A stretch of DNA of 25,630 nt from Chloroflexota bacterium (GTDB lineage: Bacteria; Chloroflexota; Limnocylindria; Limnocylindrales; CSP1-4). A model generated the notes under the pieces. It had not been told where the DNA came from, did not search any database, and saw nothing but the letters and a program-made list of their open reading frames with translations. The stretch spans positions 1-25,630 of the forward strand of contig JAOUEG010000002.1 of assembly GCA_029858845.1 (NCBI GenBank). Reading direction: 5' to 3'. This document shows, piece after piece, positions 17,544 to 24,866 of this stretch. The stretch's first letter is position 1, and every line of letters starts with the position of its first letter. Made by a program: the position numbers and the translations under genes.

Positions 17544-19313
17544 GTGCTGGAACCGCGTTATCGCTGGGCCTTTCCGGAACCCGTCGACGTGTCGCCCGTG
17601 TTGTCGGAAGCGGCGGCACGGCGCGGTCTCGCCGAGCGGATCACCACGCTGTTCGCGCGACGGGGAGTGACCAACGGCGTCGAGCTCGATGCGTGGTTCG
17701 CCGAACCCGGCATCGGGTTGCACGATCCGCGCCTCCTACCCGATGCCGAGCGGCTCGTCGACCGTCTGCGCCTCGCCCGTGACCGCACCGAGCGTGTCAT
17801 GGTCTTCGGCGATTTCGATGCCGATGGCCTGGACGGCCTGGCGATCATGGCGCTGACATTGCGTCGGTTCGGTCTGGCCGTGGACCCGTACGTTCCCAGC
17901 CGCCTCGACGAGGGTCACGGCCTCTCGCTCGCGGCCATCGATGCCGCCGAACAGCGGGGTGCCGCGGTCATCGTGACGGTCGACTGCGGGACCAGCTCCG
18001 GTCCCGAGATCGCGATCGCGACGCAGCGCGGCATCGACGTGATCGTGACCGATCACCATCGGGTGCCACCGGCATTGCCGCCGGCATTCGCGGTCGTCAA
18101 CCCGCAGCGCGCGGACTCGTCGTATCCGGACCCGCGCCTCGCGGGCAGCGGCGTTGCCTTCAAGGTGGCACAGCTCCTCCTAGCTGATGAGCCGGGCGGT
18201 CCGGAATTCGCCCTGGGCATGGCGGACCTGGCCACGATCGGGACCGTGGCGGACGTGGCGCCGATCGTGGGCGAGAACCGCGCCATCGCCCGGCTCGGGT
18301 TGGAGCGACTGCGCCGCGATCCTCGACCTGGTATCGCCGCTCTCCTGGAGCGCGCGCGGATCGCCGCTGCTGACGTCGACCTCGACACGATCTCGTTCGC
18401 GCTCGCACCGCGGCTCAATGCGGCCGGTCGGGTAGGGGAGGCGCTGGAGGCCGCCCGCCTGCTCCTGTCCGAGGACGCAGCCGAGGCGACCATCCATGCG
18501 GAAGCCCTGGAAGTCGCCAACCGGACGCGCCGCGACCTCATGGCCGTCGCGATCGCGGAGGCGCGCGCCCTCGTCGACGCTGATGGTGAAGGACCCGCCT
18601 CGATCGTCCGGGGACCGTGGCCCGTCGGGATCGTCGGGCTGGTCGCCTCCCGGCTCGTCGAGGACCGTGGGCGGCCGGCGGTGGTTGGCGCCGAGGTGGG
18701 CGACATGATCCGTGCCTCGTGTCGGAGCGACGGGTCCCTGGATCTCGGGGCCGCCCTGGAAACATGCGGAGACCTGTTCAGTCGCCATGGCGGACACGCC
18801 GGCGCAGCCGGTTTCGAGCTGCCGGCCGAGCGCTGGGCCGTCTTCGTCGAAAGATTCCGGGCGATCGCGGCGACGGCCGTTCCGCCAGATCCCCGGCCGA
18901 CGCTGCGGATCGACCTGGCGATGCCGGCGCTTGGCGTGGACTACGCCCTGCATCGCGATCTCGCCTCGCTCGCCCCGTACGGTCCGGGCAATCCACAGCC
19001 CCTCGTCGCCGTCCTCGGCCTGGCTGTCACCCGGGTGCGGGTCGCCGGGGAGGATCATGCCTCCCTGACGCTTCGGCGCGACCGCGACATCCTGGACGGC
19101 ATCGCCTTCGGGCGCGCCGATATCGCGGCCCTGGTCGAGGAGGGTGACCGTATCGACGTGGTTGCCAGGGTGACCAGTCGGCGCTTCGGCGGGTTCGAAT
19201 CGCTCCAACTCGAGATCCGTGACGCGGCCGTGAGCGGTGCCCACCCGGAGGCCGCCAAGCTGCTGGGTGCGAGTGCAGTGGGAGCCGGACAAGCTGTCGG
19301 AGCCGCGTCGTGA
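17544..19313 (+). CDS. recJ: RecJ, single-strand-specific 5'-3' exonuclease
   Basis: RecJ degrades single-stranded DNA from the 5' end during recombination and mismatch or base-excision repair, with manganese or magnesium. The 589-aa product has the DHH domain: GDFDADG (D90, D92, D94), VPSRLDEGHGLS, VTVDCGTSS and VTDHH (D170-H171-H172). Next come the ATIGTVADVAP helix and a DHHA1 domain with GIVGLVASRL and RHGGHAGAAGF (H418). The RecJ OB domain follows (LAPYGPGNPQP, then the strand-rich VTRVRVAGEDHASLTL). Start is GTG 17544, which opens with LEPRYRWAFPEP as in related RecJ proteins; GTG 17499 would add 15 residues. A CATCCT hexamer 6 nt before 17544 is a poor fit to the -10 pattern seen elsewhere. 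The next gene overlaps by 4 nt. Confidence 0.95.
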   Translation: MLEPRYRWAFPEPVDVSPVLSEAAARRGLAERITTLFARRGVTNGVELDAWFAEPGIGLHDPRLLPDAERLVDRLRLARDRTERVMVFGDFDADGLDGLAIMALTLRRFGLAVDPYVPSRLDEGHGLSLAAIDAAEQRGAAVIVTVDCGTSSGPEIAIATQRGIDVIVTDHHRVPPALPPAFAVVNPQRADSSYPDPRLAGSGVAFKVAQLLLADEPGGPEFALGMADLATIGTVADVAPIVGENRAIARLGLERLRRDPRPGIAALLERARIAAADVDLDTISFALAPRLNAAGRVGEALEAARLLLSEDAAEATIHAEALEVANRTRRDLMAVAIAEARALVDADGEGPASIVRGPWPVGIVGLVASRLVEDRGRPAVVGAEVGDMIRASCRSDGSLDLGAALETCGDLFSRHGGHAGAAGFELPAERWAVFVERFRAIAATAVPPDPRPTLRIDLAMPALGVDYALHRDLASLAPYGPGNPQPLVAVLGLAVTRVRVAGEDHASLTLRRDRDILDGIAFGRADIAALVEEGDRIDVVARVTSRRFGGFESLQLEIRDAAVSGAHPEAAKLLGASAVGAGQAVGAAS

Positions 19314-20545
19314 CGAAACCGGTCCGGGCCCGGCCGTCGCGCGCCGGAGGTTCGTCCGGCGTCGGGCCGATCGGTTCCTGGATCGCTCCGGTCCTGTCGG
19401 TCGTGGGCCTGGTGCTGATCGGGATCGTGACGTTCAACCTGCTCCAGGGTGACGTCCCGTTCGGGATCGGCGGCAACCAGGGCGGTGGCTCGGGACCCGG
19501 CACGGACACGACCCGCACGCCGGCCCCGTCGAATGTCGTCGTCGTGCCCGAAGAAGCGGCATTCGAGGGCGCGATCGTCTACGCCAAGGCCGGGAACATC
19601 TGGATCCAGACGGACGATGCCGTCCGGCAACTGACGGACGGCGGCGACGACACGCAGCCGTCGTGGTCGTCGGATGGCAAGTGGATCTACTACGTGCACA
19701 CCGTCGCGGACGAGGGACGATGGCCGGTCAAGGGTGCCGTGGAGACCTACGCCCTGGACGTCCCCCAGTTGATGCGGATCCCGGCCGACGGCAGCGGCGA
19801 GCCCGAACGGCTCGCCACCGGCAAATTCAAGAAGGGCAGCTACACGTACGCGTACTGGATCCGGCAGCCGGTCCTCTCGCCGGACGGTACTCGGATCGCC
19901 GTCGTCTCGGACGCGCCGAACCCGGACCGCACCACCGTCGTCCTGCAGTTCTTCGATCCCGCCAAGAAGAAGTTCGCCAAGGCGGATGTCGCAGTGGCCG
20001 GCGTCCTTGGCCACCAGGATCCGGAATGGCGACCGGACGGCCGGTTCCTGCTCTATGTCCAGAACGGCCGCGACGGTTCGCGTGGCGCTCCGATGATCAT
20101 GCGCTACAACGTGGAACGGGGTACTTCGCGGGCCCTGACCACACCCGGCTATCTGCAACCGGCGTATTCGCCGGATGGCAAGTACATCGCAGCAACCAAG
20201 ACGTCGACGTTCGGTTCGGACGTGGTCATCCTGGATGGTGAGACCGGCCGTGAACTCTTCCGGGTGACCGATGACCAGGCGTCATGGTCCCCGGTCTGGT
20301 CACCCGCAGGAGATGGGATCGCGTTCCTGCACATCACCGGTCAGACCGTGGACCTGCGATTGGCGAAGCTGTCCGGGGCGCCCCCGAACTGGAGCATCGA
20401 CGACACGCTCGATCTCACGGAGGTGTCCGGTCTCGATCCGGACTCGGGGCCCGACTGGTTCATCCCCGCCGACCTGCTGCCCGCCACGCCGGCACCGCCC
20501 GCGCCGGAGTCGGCCGCGCCGAGCGCAGCCAGCCCTTCCGGGTGA
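19310..20545 (+). CDS. Membrane-anchored TolB-like/PD40 beta-propeller protein
   Basis: A 411-aa protein with a basic N-terminus, one membrane helix (about 23-44) that probably stays as an anchor, and a Gly/Thr/Pro linker at about 50-72. A beta-propeller of WD40-like (PD40/TolB) repeats faces outside. The repeats show DTQPSWSSDGKWIYYV, QPVLSPDGTRIAVVSD, DPEWRPDGRFLLYV, QPAYSPDGKYIAAT and SPVWSPAGDGIAFL. The last 25 residues are Pro/Ala-rich. In Gram-negatives TolB links to the Tol-Pal system, but no tol or pal gene is here, so that role should not be assumed. Such anchored propellers also occur next to LpqB-like or sensor proteins. The GTG start overlaps the recJ stop by 4 nt (GTGA), implying one transcript with recJ. 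Ligand unknown. Confidence 0.88.
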   Translation: MTKPVRARPSRAGGSSGVGPIGSWIAPVLSVVGLVLIGIVTFNLLQGDVPFGIGGNQGGGSGPGTDTTRTPAPSNVVVVPEEAAFEGAIVYAKAGNIWIQTDDAVRQLTDGGDDTQPSWSSDGKWIYYVHTVADEGRWPVKGAVETYALDVPQLMRIPADGSGEPERLATGKFKKGSYTYAYWIRQPVLSPDGTRIAVVSDAPNPDRTTVVLQFFDPAKKKFAKADVAVAGVLGHQDPEWRPDGRFLLYVQNGRDGSRGAPMIMRYNVERGTSRALTTPGYLQPAYSPDGKYIAATKTSTFGSDVVILDGETGRELFRVTDDQASWSPVWSPAGDGIAFLHITGQTVDLRLAKLSGAPPNWSIDDTLDLTEVSGLDPDSGPDWFIPADLLPATPAPPAPESAAPSAASPSG

Positions 20546-20555
20546 CCGCGGAGCG

Positions 20556-21422
20556 ATGACCAGCCTGTATCTGGACCGGGTCGCAGCACGATCCGCGGCC
20601 ACCGGGACGGTCCTCTGCCTGGGTCTCGACCCCGATCCTGGGTCGATGCCGGACGGATTTCCCAAGGATCTCGCTGGCCTCGAACGGTTCGCCACCCTCG
20701 CCCTCGAAGCCGCGCTCCCGTTCGTCGCGGCCGTCAAGCCGAATCTCGCCTTCTTCGAGGCGTTCGGGTCGGCCGGGATCGCCGTACTGGAGCGGCTGCG
20801 GGGCCGCATCCCGGCGGATGTGCCGGTGATCGCAGACGCGAAGCGCGGCGATATCGGTTCGACGGCGGCCCGACAGGCCGTCGCCCTGTTCGACGCCCTG
20901 GGGGCGGATGCAGTCACCGTCAACCCGTATCTCGGCAGCGAGGCCGTGACGCCGTTGCTCGAGCGGCTCGATCGATTCGCGTACCTCCTGTGTCGGACCT
21001 CGAACCCCGGCGCCGGTGAGTTGCAGGACCTGGTGGTGGTCGCGGATACGACCGGGGGCCATCCAGCGGAGCGACTTCACGAGCGTATCGCCCGGCTCGC
21101 GTCGGGCTGGGGTCCCGGGCAGACGGTCGGACTCGTGGTCGGCGCGACGGCCCCGGACGAGCTCGCGAAGATCCGCTCGATCGCGCCCTCCCTCGCCTTT
21201 CTGGTTCCTGGCGTCGGCGCCCAGGGCGGCACGGCCGAACCGGTCCTGGCGCACGGGCCGGCCGTGGTGTCCCCGGTCGCCGACCGCCCCGGTGGCGGCC
21301 TGCTGGTCAACATCTCGCGGGGCGTCACCGGAGCGGCGACATCCGGCGATCCGGGCGACCCGATGGAACGGATCGCGACCGCCGCCGAGGACTGGGCGCG
21401 GCGACTTCCTGTGCTACGCTAG
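20556..21422 (+). CDS. pyrF: Orotidine 5'-phosphate decarboxylase, type 2
   Basis: PyrF converts orotidine monophosphate to UMP, the last step of de novo pyrimidine synthesis, in the cytoplasm. The 288-aa product is of the longer type 2 class. It shows LCLGLDPDP, VKPNLAFFEAFG, the catalytic DAKRGDI (D94, K96, D99) that marks this class, TVNPYLGSEAV, LCRTSNPG, LVVGATAPDEL and FLVPGVGAQGG (phosphate-binding loop). ATG 20556 starts 10 nt after the preceding stop. The frame is open upstream but overlaps the propeller gene and has no family similarity. No other pyrimidine gene is nearby, so it is probably expressed with recJ and the propeller gene. The tatA -10-like hexamer lies in its last codons. 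Confidence 0.96.
   Translation: MTSLYLDRVAARSAATGTVLCLGLDPDPGSMPDGFPKDLAGLERFATLALEAALPFVAAVKPNLAFFEAFGSAGIAVLERLRGRIPADVPVIADAKRGDIGSTAARQAVALFDALGADAVTVNPYLGSEAVTPLLERLDRFAYLLCRTSNPGAGELQDLVVVADTTGGHPAERLHERIARLASGWGPGQTVGLVVGATAPDELAKIRSIAPSLAFLVPGVGAQGGTAEPVLAHGPAVVSPVADRPGGGLLVNISRGVTGAATSGDPGDPMERIATAAEDWARRLPVLR
21415..21420 (+). promoter_or_regulatory. -10-like hexamer for tatA
   Basis: TACGCT in the last codons of pyrF, ending at the first base of its stop codon. A start site about 7 nt later would give a leader of about 30 nt that includes the AGGAG at 21443-21447. No good -35 box is seen, so this is a weak prediction. Confidence 0.3.
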
Positions 21423-21442
21423 CTTTCGCGGCTACCCCGCTC

Positions 21443-21447
21443 AGGAG
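21443..21447 (+). promoter_or_regulatory. Shine-Dalgarno site of tatA
   Basis: AGGAG lies 10 nt before ATG 21458. It stands out because most starts in the window have no such site. TatA is needed in excess over TatC, which fits a strong translation signal. Confidence 0.65.
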
Positions 21448-21457
21448 CGTTCCCACC

Positions 21458-21793
21458 ATGCCGACACCCGGACCCCTCGAACTCGTCATCATCCTCGTGA
21501 TCGCGCTGCTGGTCCTCGGCCCGGGCAAGTTGCCTGACGTCGGGGCCGCGCTCGGCAAGAGCATCAAGGAATTCCGCAAAGCCTCGTCTGATGTCCAGGA
21601 CGCCGTGCGCTTGGACACCTCGCCCATCCCGCCATCTACCTCGACCGGCACGTCGGTCGCGCAGGACCAGGCGACGACCCAGAATCAGGCCCCTGCGCCG
21701 GCGCCCAGCACCAACGGGTCGTCTGATCCCGCGACCACCGCGAGCCACGCTCAGGCGACGCCGTCGAGCGAGCCGACCCCGGGCACGAACTAG
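21458..21793 (+). CDS. tatA: TatA, twin-arginine translocase subunit
   Basis: TatA oligomers form the passage for folded proteins with twin-arginine signal peptides. The 111-aa product has a very short outside end, one membrane helix (about 8-20: LELVIILVIALLVLG), the conserved hinge GPGKLPDVGAALGKSIKEFRK, and the amphipathic helix. From about residue 55 the tail is a disordered Ser/Thr/Pro/Ala/Gln-rich stretch. No tatB is present in the window, so this appears to be a TatA-TatC two-component system. It lies 35 bp after pyrF with its own ribosome binding site. A hairpin spans its stop codon before tatC. Confidence 0.95.
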   Translation: MPTPGPLELVIILVIALLVLGPGKLPDVGAALGKSIKEFRKASSDVQDAVRLDTSPIPPSTSTGTSVAQDQATTQNQAPAPAPSTNGSSDPATTASHAQATPSSEPTPGTN

Positions 21794-21804
21794 GCCCGGG
21801 TCGG
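21773..21804. other. Stem-loop across the tatA stop codon
   Basis: CCGACCCCGGGC (21773-21784) pairs with GCCCGGGTCGG (21794-21804) through 11 base pairs with one bulged C; the 9-nt loop contains the TAG stop. No T-run follows. It could partly stop transcription or protect the tatA 3' end, giving more TatA than TatC. This is inference from position and stability. Confidence 0.45.
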
Positions 21805-21813
21805 GCGACCCCG

Positions 21814-22593
21814 ATGGCCGAAGCCGACGCCCTGCGTGAACCGGGCGTCCCTGTCCCCGTGAACCCGGAGCCGGGATCTCCGGTCGCCGCTCCCGGCGAC
21901 GAGTCGGTGATGTCGCTGGTCGATCATCTCGGCGAGCTGCGGACGCGCCTCTTCCGGTCCATCCTGGCCGTCGTGGTGGGATCGGCGGTCGGCTTCTACT
22001 TCGCCACGTCGGTTCGCAACTTCCTCGTGGAGCTGCTGCCCACCGGGACCGTCCAGGTCCTCGGCCCCGGCGACGCGTTCATGATCCAGCTGCGGATCTC
22101 GATCGTGATCGGTGTGATCCTGGCCATGCCGGTGCTGCTCTATCAGGGGTGGGCGTTCATCGCTCCGGGGCTCACGCCTGCGGAACGACGGGCCGTCCGA
22201 CCGTGGCTCCCACTGGCGCTCTTCTTCTTCGCCCTGGGTGTCGGTCTCGCCCTGTTGGTCCTTCCCTATGCGACGGCCTTCCTCCTCAGCTTCACCGACG
22301 ATGTCTTCGTCGCCAACATCGCCGCGGGTCCGTACTTCGACTTCGTGACGACCATGTTCCTGGCGTTCGGCCTGGTGATGGAGTTCCCGATCCTCCTGGT
22401 CGGGTTGGCGCGAGCCGGCATCCTCTCCTCCGCGCGGCTACGTGCTTCGCGGCGCTATGTGGTGCTCGGTATCGCGATCTTCGCGGCCGTCGCGACGCCC
22501 GGAGGCGACCTGGTCAGCCCCTTGGCTCTGGGTGCGACGATGTACCTGCTGTTCGAGGCGACCGCCTTCTTCATCCGACGCATGGGCCGGTGA
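21814..22593 (+). CDS. tatC: TatC, twin-arginine translocase subunit
   Basis: TatC recognises the twin-arginine signal peptide and gathers TatA. The 259-aa product has a Pro-rich cytoplasmic N-terminus of about 35 residues, then the conserved SLVDHLGELRTRLFRS. Six membrane helices follow (about 50-66, 90-112, 130-155, 168-200, 213-230 and 236-253). Family residues are visible in FMIQLRISIVIG, YQGWAFIAPGL, FDFVTTMFLAFGLVMEFPILL, and ATPGGDLVSPLALGATMYLLFE. ATG 21814 is 20 nt after the tatA stop and has no clear Shine-Dalgarno. The N-terminus before SLVDHL is longer than usual, so a later start cannot be excluded. rapZ overlaps the stop by 4 nt. Confidence 0.96.
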   Translation: MAEADALREPGVPVPVNPEPGSPVAAPGDESVMSLVDHLGELRTRLFRSILAVVVGSAVGFYFATSVRNFLVELLPTGTVQVLGPGDAFMIQLRISIVIGVILAMPVLLYQGWAFIAPGLTPAERRAVRPWLPLALFFFALGVGLALLVLPYATAFLLSFTDDVFVANIAAGPYFDFVTTMFLAFGLVMEFPILLVGLARAGILSSARLRASRRYVVLGIAIFAAVATPGGDLVSPLALGATMYLLFEATAFFIRRMGR

Positions 22594-23525
22594 ACAGACG
22601 CGCTTCGGCGTCCGCCATGGACGAGGAGTCCGGGACGGGGGAGCCGCAGCCGGACGACACAGAACAGACGGTCCTGATCCTGACCGGCCTCTCGGGCGGC
22701 GGGAAGACTGCCGCCGCGAAGCTGTTCGAGGATCTCGGCTACACCGTCGTCGACAACCTCCCGGGTGAGCTGCTGGCGGAACTCGCCGAGCTCGTATCGT
22801 CCGATCGCGATCGGTTCGCCCAGGTGGCGATCGTCCTCGACATCCGGGCCGGTGACGCCCCGCTCGCTCTCGCTGCGATGCGCGGTGCCCTCGAGGGTCG
22901 GGGGATCCAGCCGCGGGTGGTGTTCTTCGAGGCCGGTGACGAGGTCCTCATCCGCCGCTTCAGCGAGACTCGTCACCGCCACCCCCTTGCGGATGGCCGC
23001 GGGATCGCCAGCTCCATCGCGGAAGAGCGTCGTCTGCTCGAGCCCATCCGAGCCGAGGCGGACGCAGTCGTGGACACCTCGGACCTGTCGCTCCGCCAGC
23101 TCCGCGAGCGCCTGTTCGCACAGCTCGCCACGACGGCGCGACCGGATCAGCTGGCCATCCAGATCATCACCTTCGGCTTCAAGCACGGGGTCCCGCTCGA
23201 GGCCGACCTGGTCTTCGACGTCCGGTTCATGCAGAACCCGTACTACATCCCGGAACTGCGTGACCACTCCGGCCTGACCCAGCCGGTCTCCGAGTACGTG
23301 CTGGGCCAGCCCATCACCGAGCAGTTCCTGGCACGGACCCAGGATCTCCTCGACATCACTGTCCCCGCCTACGTCGCGGAGGGAAAGACGCGCCTGACGA
23401 TCGCCATCGGATGCACCGGTGGGTTCCATCGCTCGATCGCCATCGGCGAAGCGCTGGCACGGTGGTTGCGGACCCGCGACTTCGGCCCCGTCGCGATCTT
23501 CCACCGCGAGCTCGAACGACGGTGA
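22590..23525 (+). CDS. rapZ: RapZ/YvcJ-type nucleotide-binding protein
   Basis: RapZ (YvcJ) is an RNase adapter and nucleotide-binding protein. In E. coli it controls glucosamine-6-phosphate synthase mRNA; in Gram-positives its role is less clear and it binds and hydrolyses nucleotides. The 311-aa product has the P-loop GLSGGGKT (33-40; the usual form is GxSGAGKS), then LFEDLGYTVVDNLP. It continues with AIVLDIRAG, VVFFEAGDEVLIRRFSETRHRHPLA and the strongly conserved FGFKHGVPLEADLVFDVRF. NPYYIPELR follows, and the C-terminal domain has GCTGGFHRS near 274. GTG 22590 overlaps the tatC stop as GTGA; ATG 22617 would shorten the protein by nine residues. It is followed directly by yvcK and whiA, the standard order in Gram-positive-type lineages. 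Confidence 0.96.
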   Translation: MNRRASASAMDEESGTGEPQPDDTEQTVLILTGLSGGGKTAAAKLFEDLGYTVVDNLPGELLAELAELVSSDRDRFAQVAIVLDIRAGDAPLALAAMRGALEGRGIQPRVVFFEAGDEVLIRRFSETRHRHPLADGRGIASSIAEERRLLEPIRAEADAVVDTSDLSLRQLRERLFAQLATTARPDQLAIQIITFGFKHGVPLEADLVFDVRFMQNPYYIPELRDHSGLTQPVSEYVLGQPITEQFLARTQDLLDITVPAYVAEGKTRLTIAIGCTGGFHRSIAIGEALARWLRTRDFGPVAIFHRELERR

Positions 23526-24865
23526 GCCCGCGGTCCCGGGGGGTCAGCCTGCGGAGGTGGCTCTCGCCGAGCATCGGGCTGAACCGCTGGTTCGCGCTCG
23601 TGATCGTCGGGATGGTCTTGGTCGCGCTTGCTGTCGCCCACCTGCTGCGACAGCTCTCCCGCGATATCGAACCCGGAAGTGTCGCGGCCTCCCTGCTCGA
23701 CATCGCGACCCTGCAGTTCCTGCCGTACCCGCTGCGCGGCCTCGCGGTCGGGGTCGTCGGGGCCGCGTGCATCGTCGTCGGAGGCTACCGGGTGATGCGT
23801 GTGATCACGGATCCCCTGCGCGGCTCGGACACGGATCAGCCGTTCGTGGAGGTCCTCTACCAACGCCGACACCTCGCCCGGGGGCCTCGGATCGTGGCGA
23901 TCGGGGGAGGAACCGGGCTCTCCGCCCTCCTGCGCGGACTCAAACAGCACACCAGTAACCTCACGGCGATCGTCACGGTCGCTGACGACGGCGGATCGTC
24001 GGGCGTCCTGCGCGAGGAACTCGGCATCCCGCCTGTTGGCGACATCCGCAACTGCATCGTCGCGCTCGCTGACGCAGAGCCGCAGATGCGCGAGCTGCTC
24101 CAGTATCGGTTCCCCGCCGGTGACGATCCGGATGCGACGACCCTCGGGGGCCACGCGGTGGGCAACCTGCTGCTGGCGGCGATGGTCGCGGTCGAAGGCG
24201 GCGACTTCGAGGAGGGCGTTCGGCGGCTCAACCGGATCCTGGCGGTGCGCGGCCAGGTCGTTCCGGTCACGGCCACGCCCCTCACCCTGCATGCCCGTCG
24301 TCGCAACGGCGACGTCGTGGAAGGCCAGTCCCGGATCATGGTGACGTCGGACATCGAGCGGGTATGGGTGACGCCCGAGGACGTCACGCCGTCGCAGGAC
24401 GCCCTCGACGCCATCGCCGACGCCGAGCTCATCATCCTCGGGCCGGGCAGCCTGTACACGAGCCTCCTCCCGAGCCTGCTTGTCCCGGCCATCCGCGACG
24501 CGGTCGCGGTGGCGCGCGTGCCGCGCTTGTTCGTGTGCAACGTGGCGACCCAGCCGAACGAGACGGACCGCATGTCCCTGGCGCAGCACCTGGATGCACT
24601 GGTGGATCACACGACGCCCGGGATCGTGGATCTCGTGCTCGCCAACAACCGCCTGGATGCGACCGCTCCGGCTGACTGGCTGGCCGAACCCGTGCGGCTC
24701 GATTGGCCGCCGGCGATGACGCCGCCCCCGAACCTCGTGCTGGATGATGTGGTCGCCTCGGCAAATGCCCATCACCATGACCCAGCCAAGCTCGCCGCGG
24801 CGGTCATTCGAGCGTATGAGACCGAGGCGGCAGCGCGACGCCGGGTGATGATCCGGAGCGCCTGA
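23522..24865 (+). CDS. yvcK: YvcK-type gluconeogenesis factor with N-terminal membrane segments
   Basis: YvcK (CofD/GluF-like fold) binds UDP-sugars and affects central carbon metabolism, cell shape and envelope growth in Gram-positives. The 447-aa product is longer than the B. subtilis protein (about 317 aa). The extra part is N-terminal and holds two membrane helices at about 21-41 and 72-92. The soluble domain begins near 120: PRIVAIGGGTGLSALLRGLK, VTVADDGGSSG, ELGIPPVGDIRNCIVALA. It continues with GHAVGNLLLAAM, an AEPQMRELLQYRF segment, LIILGPGSLYTSLLPSLLV and FVCNVATQPNETD. GTG 23522 overlaps the rapZ stop by 4 nt (GTGA). The open frame continues upstream into rapZ but only as a shadow. 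The membrane anchor places this YvcK at the cytoplasmic face of the membrane. whiA starts one base after the stop. Confidence 0.95.
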   Translation: MSPRSRGVSLRRWLSPSIGLNRWFALVIVGMVLVALAVAHLLRQLSRDIEPGSVAASLLDIATLQFLPYPLRGLAVGVVGAACIVVGGYRVMRVITDPLRGSDTDQPFVEVLYQRRHLARGPRIVAIGGGTGLSALLRGLKQHTSNLTAIVTVADDGGSSGVLREELGIPPVGDIRNCIVALADAEPQMRELLQYRFPAGDDPDATTLGGHAVGNLLLAAMVAVEGGDFEEGVRRLNRILAVRGQVVPVTATPLTLHARRRNGDVVEGQSRIMVTSDIERVWVTPEDVTPSQDALDAIADAELIILGPGSLYTSLLPSLLVPAIRDAVAVARVPRLFVCNVATQPNETDRMSLAQHLDALVDHTTPGIVDLVLANNRLDATAPADWLAEPVRLDWPPAMTPPPNLVLDDVVASANAHHHDPAKLAAAVIRAYETEAAARRRVMIRSA

Positions 24866-24866
24866 C

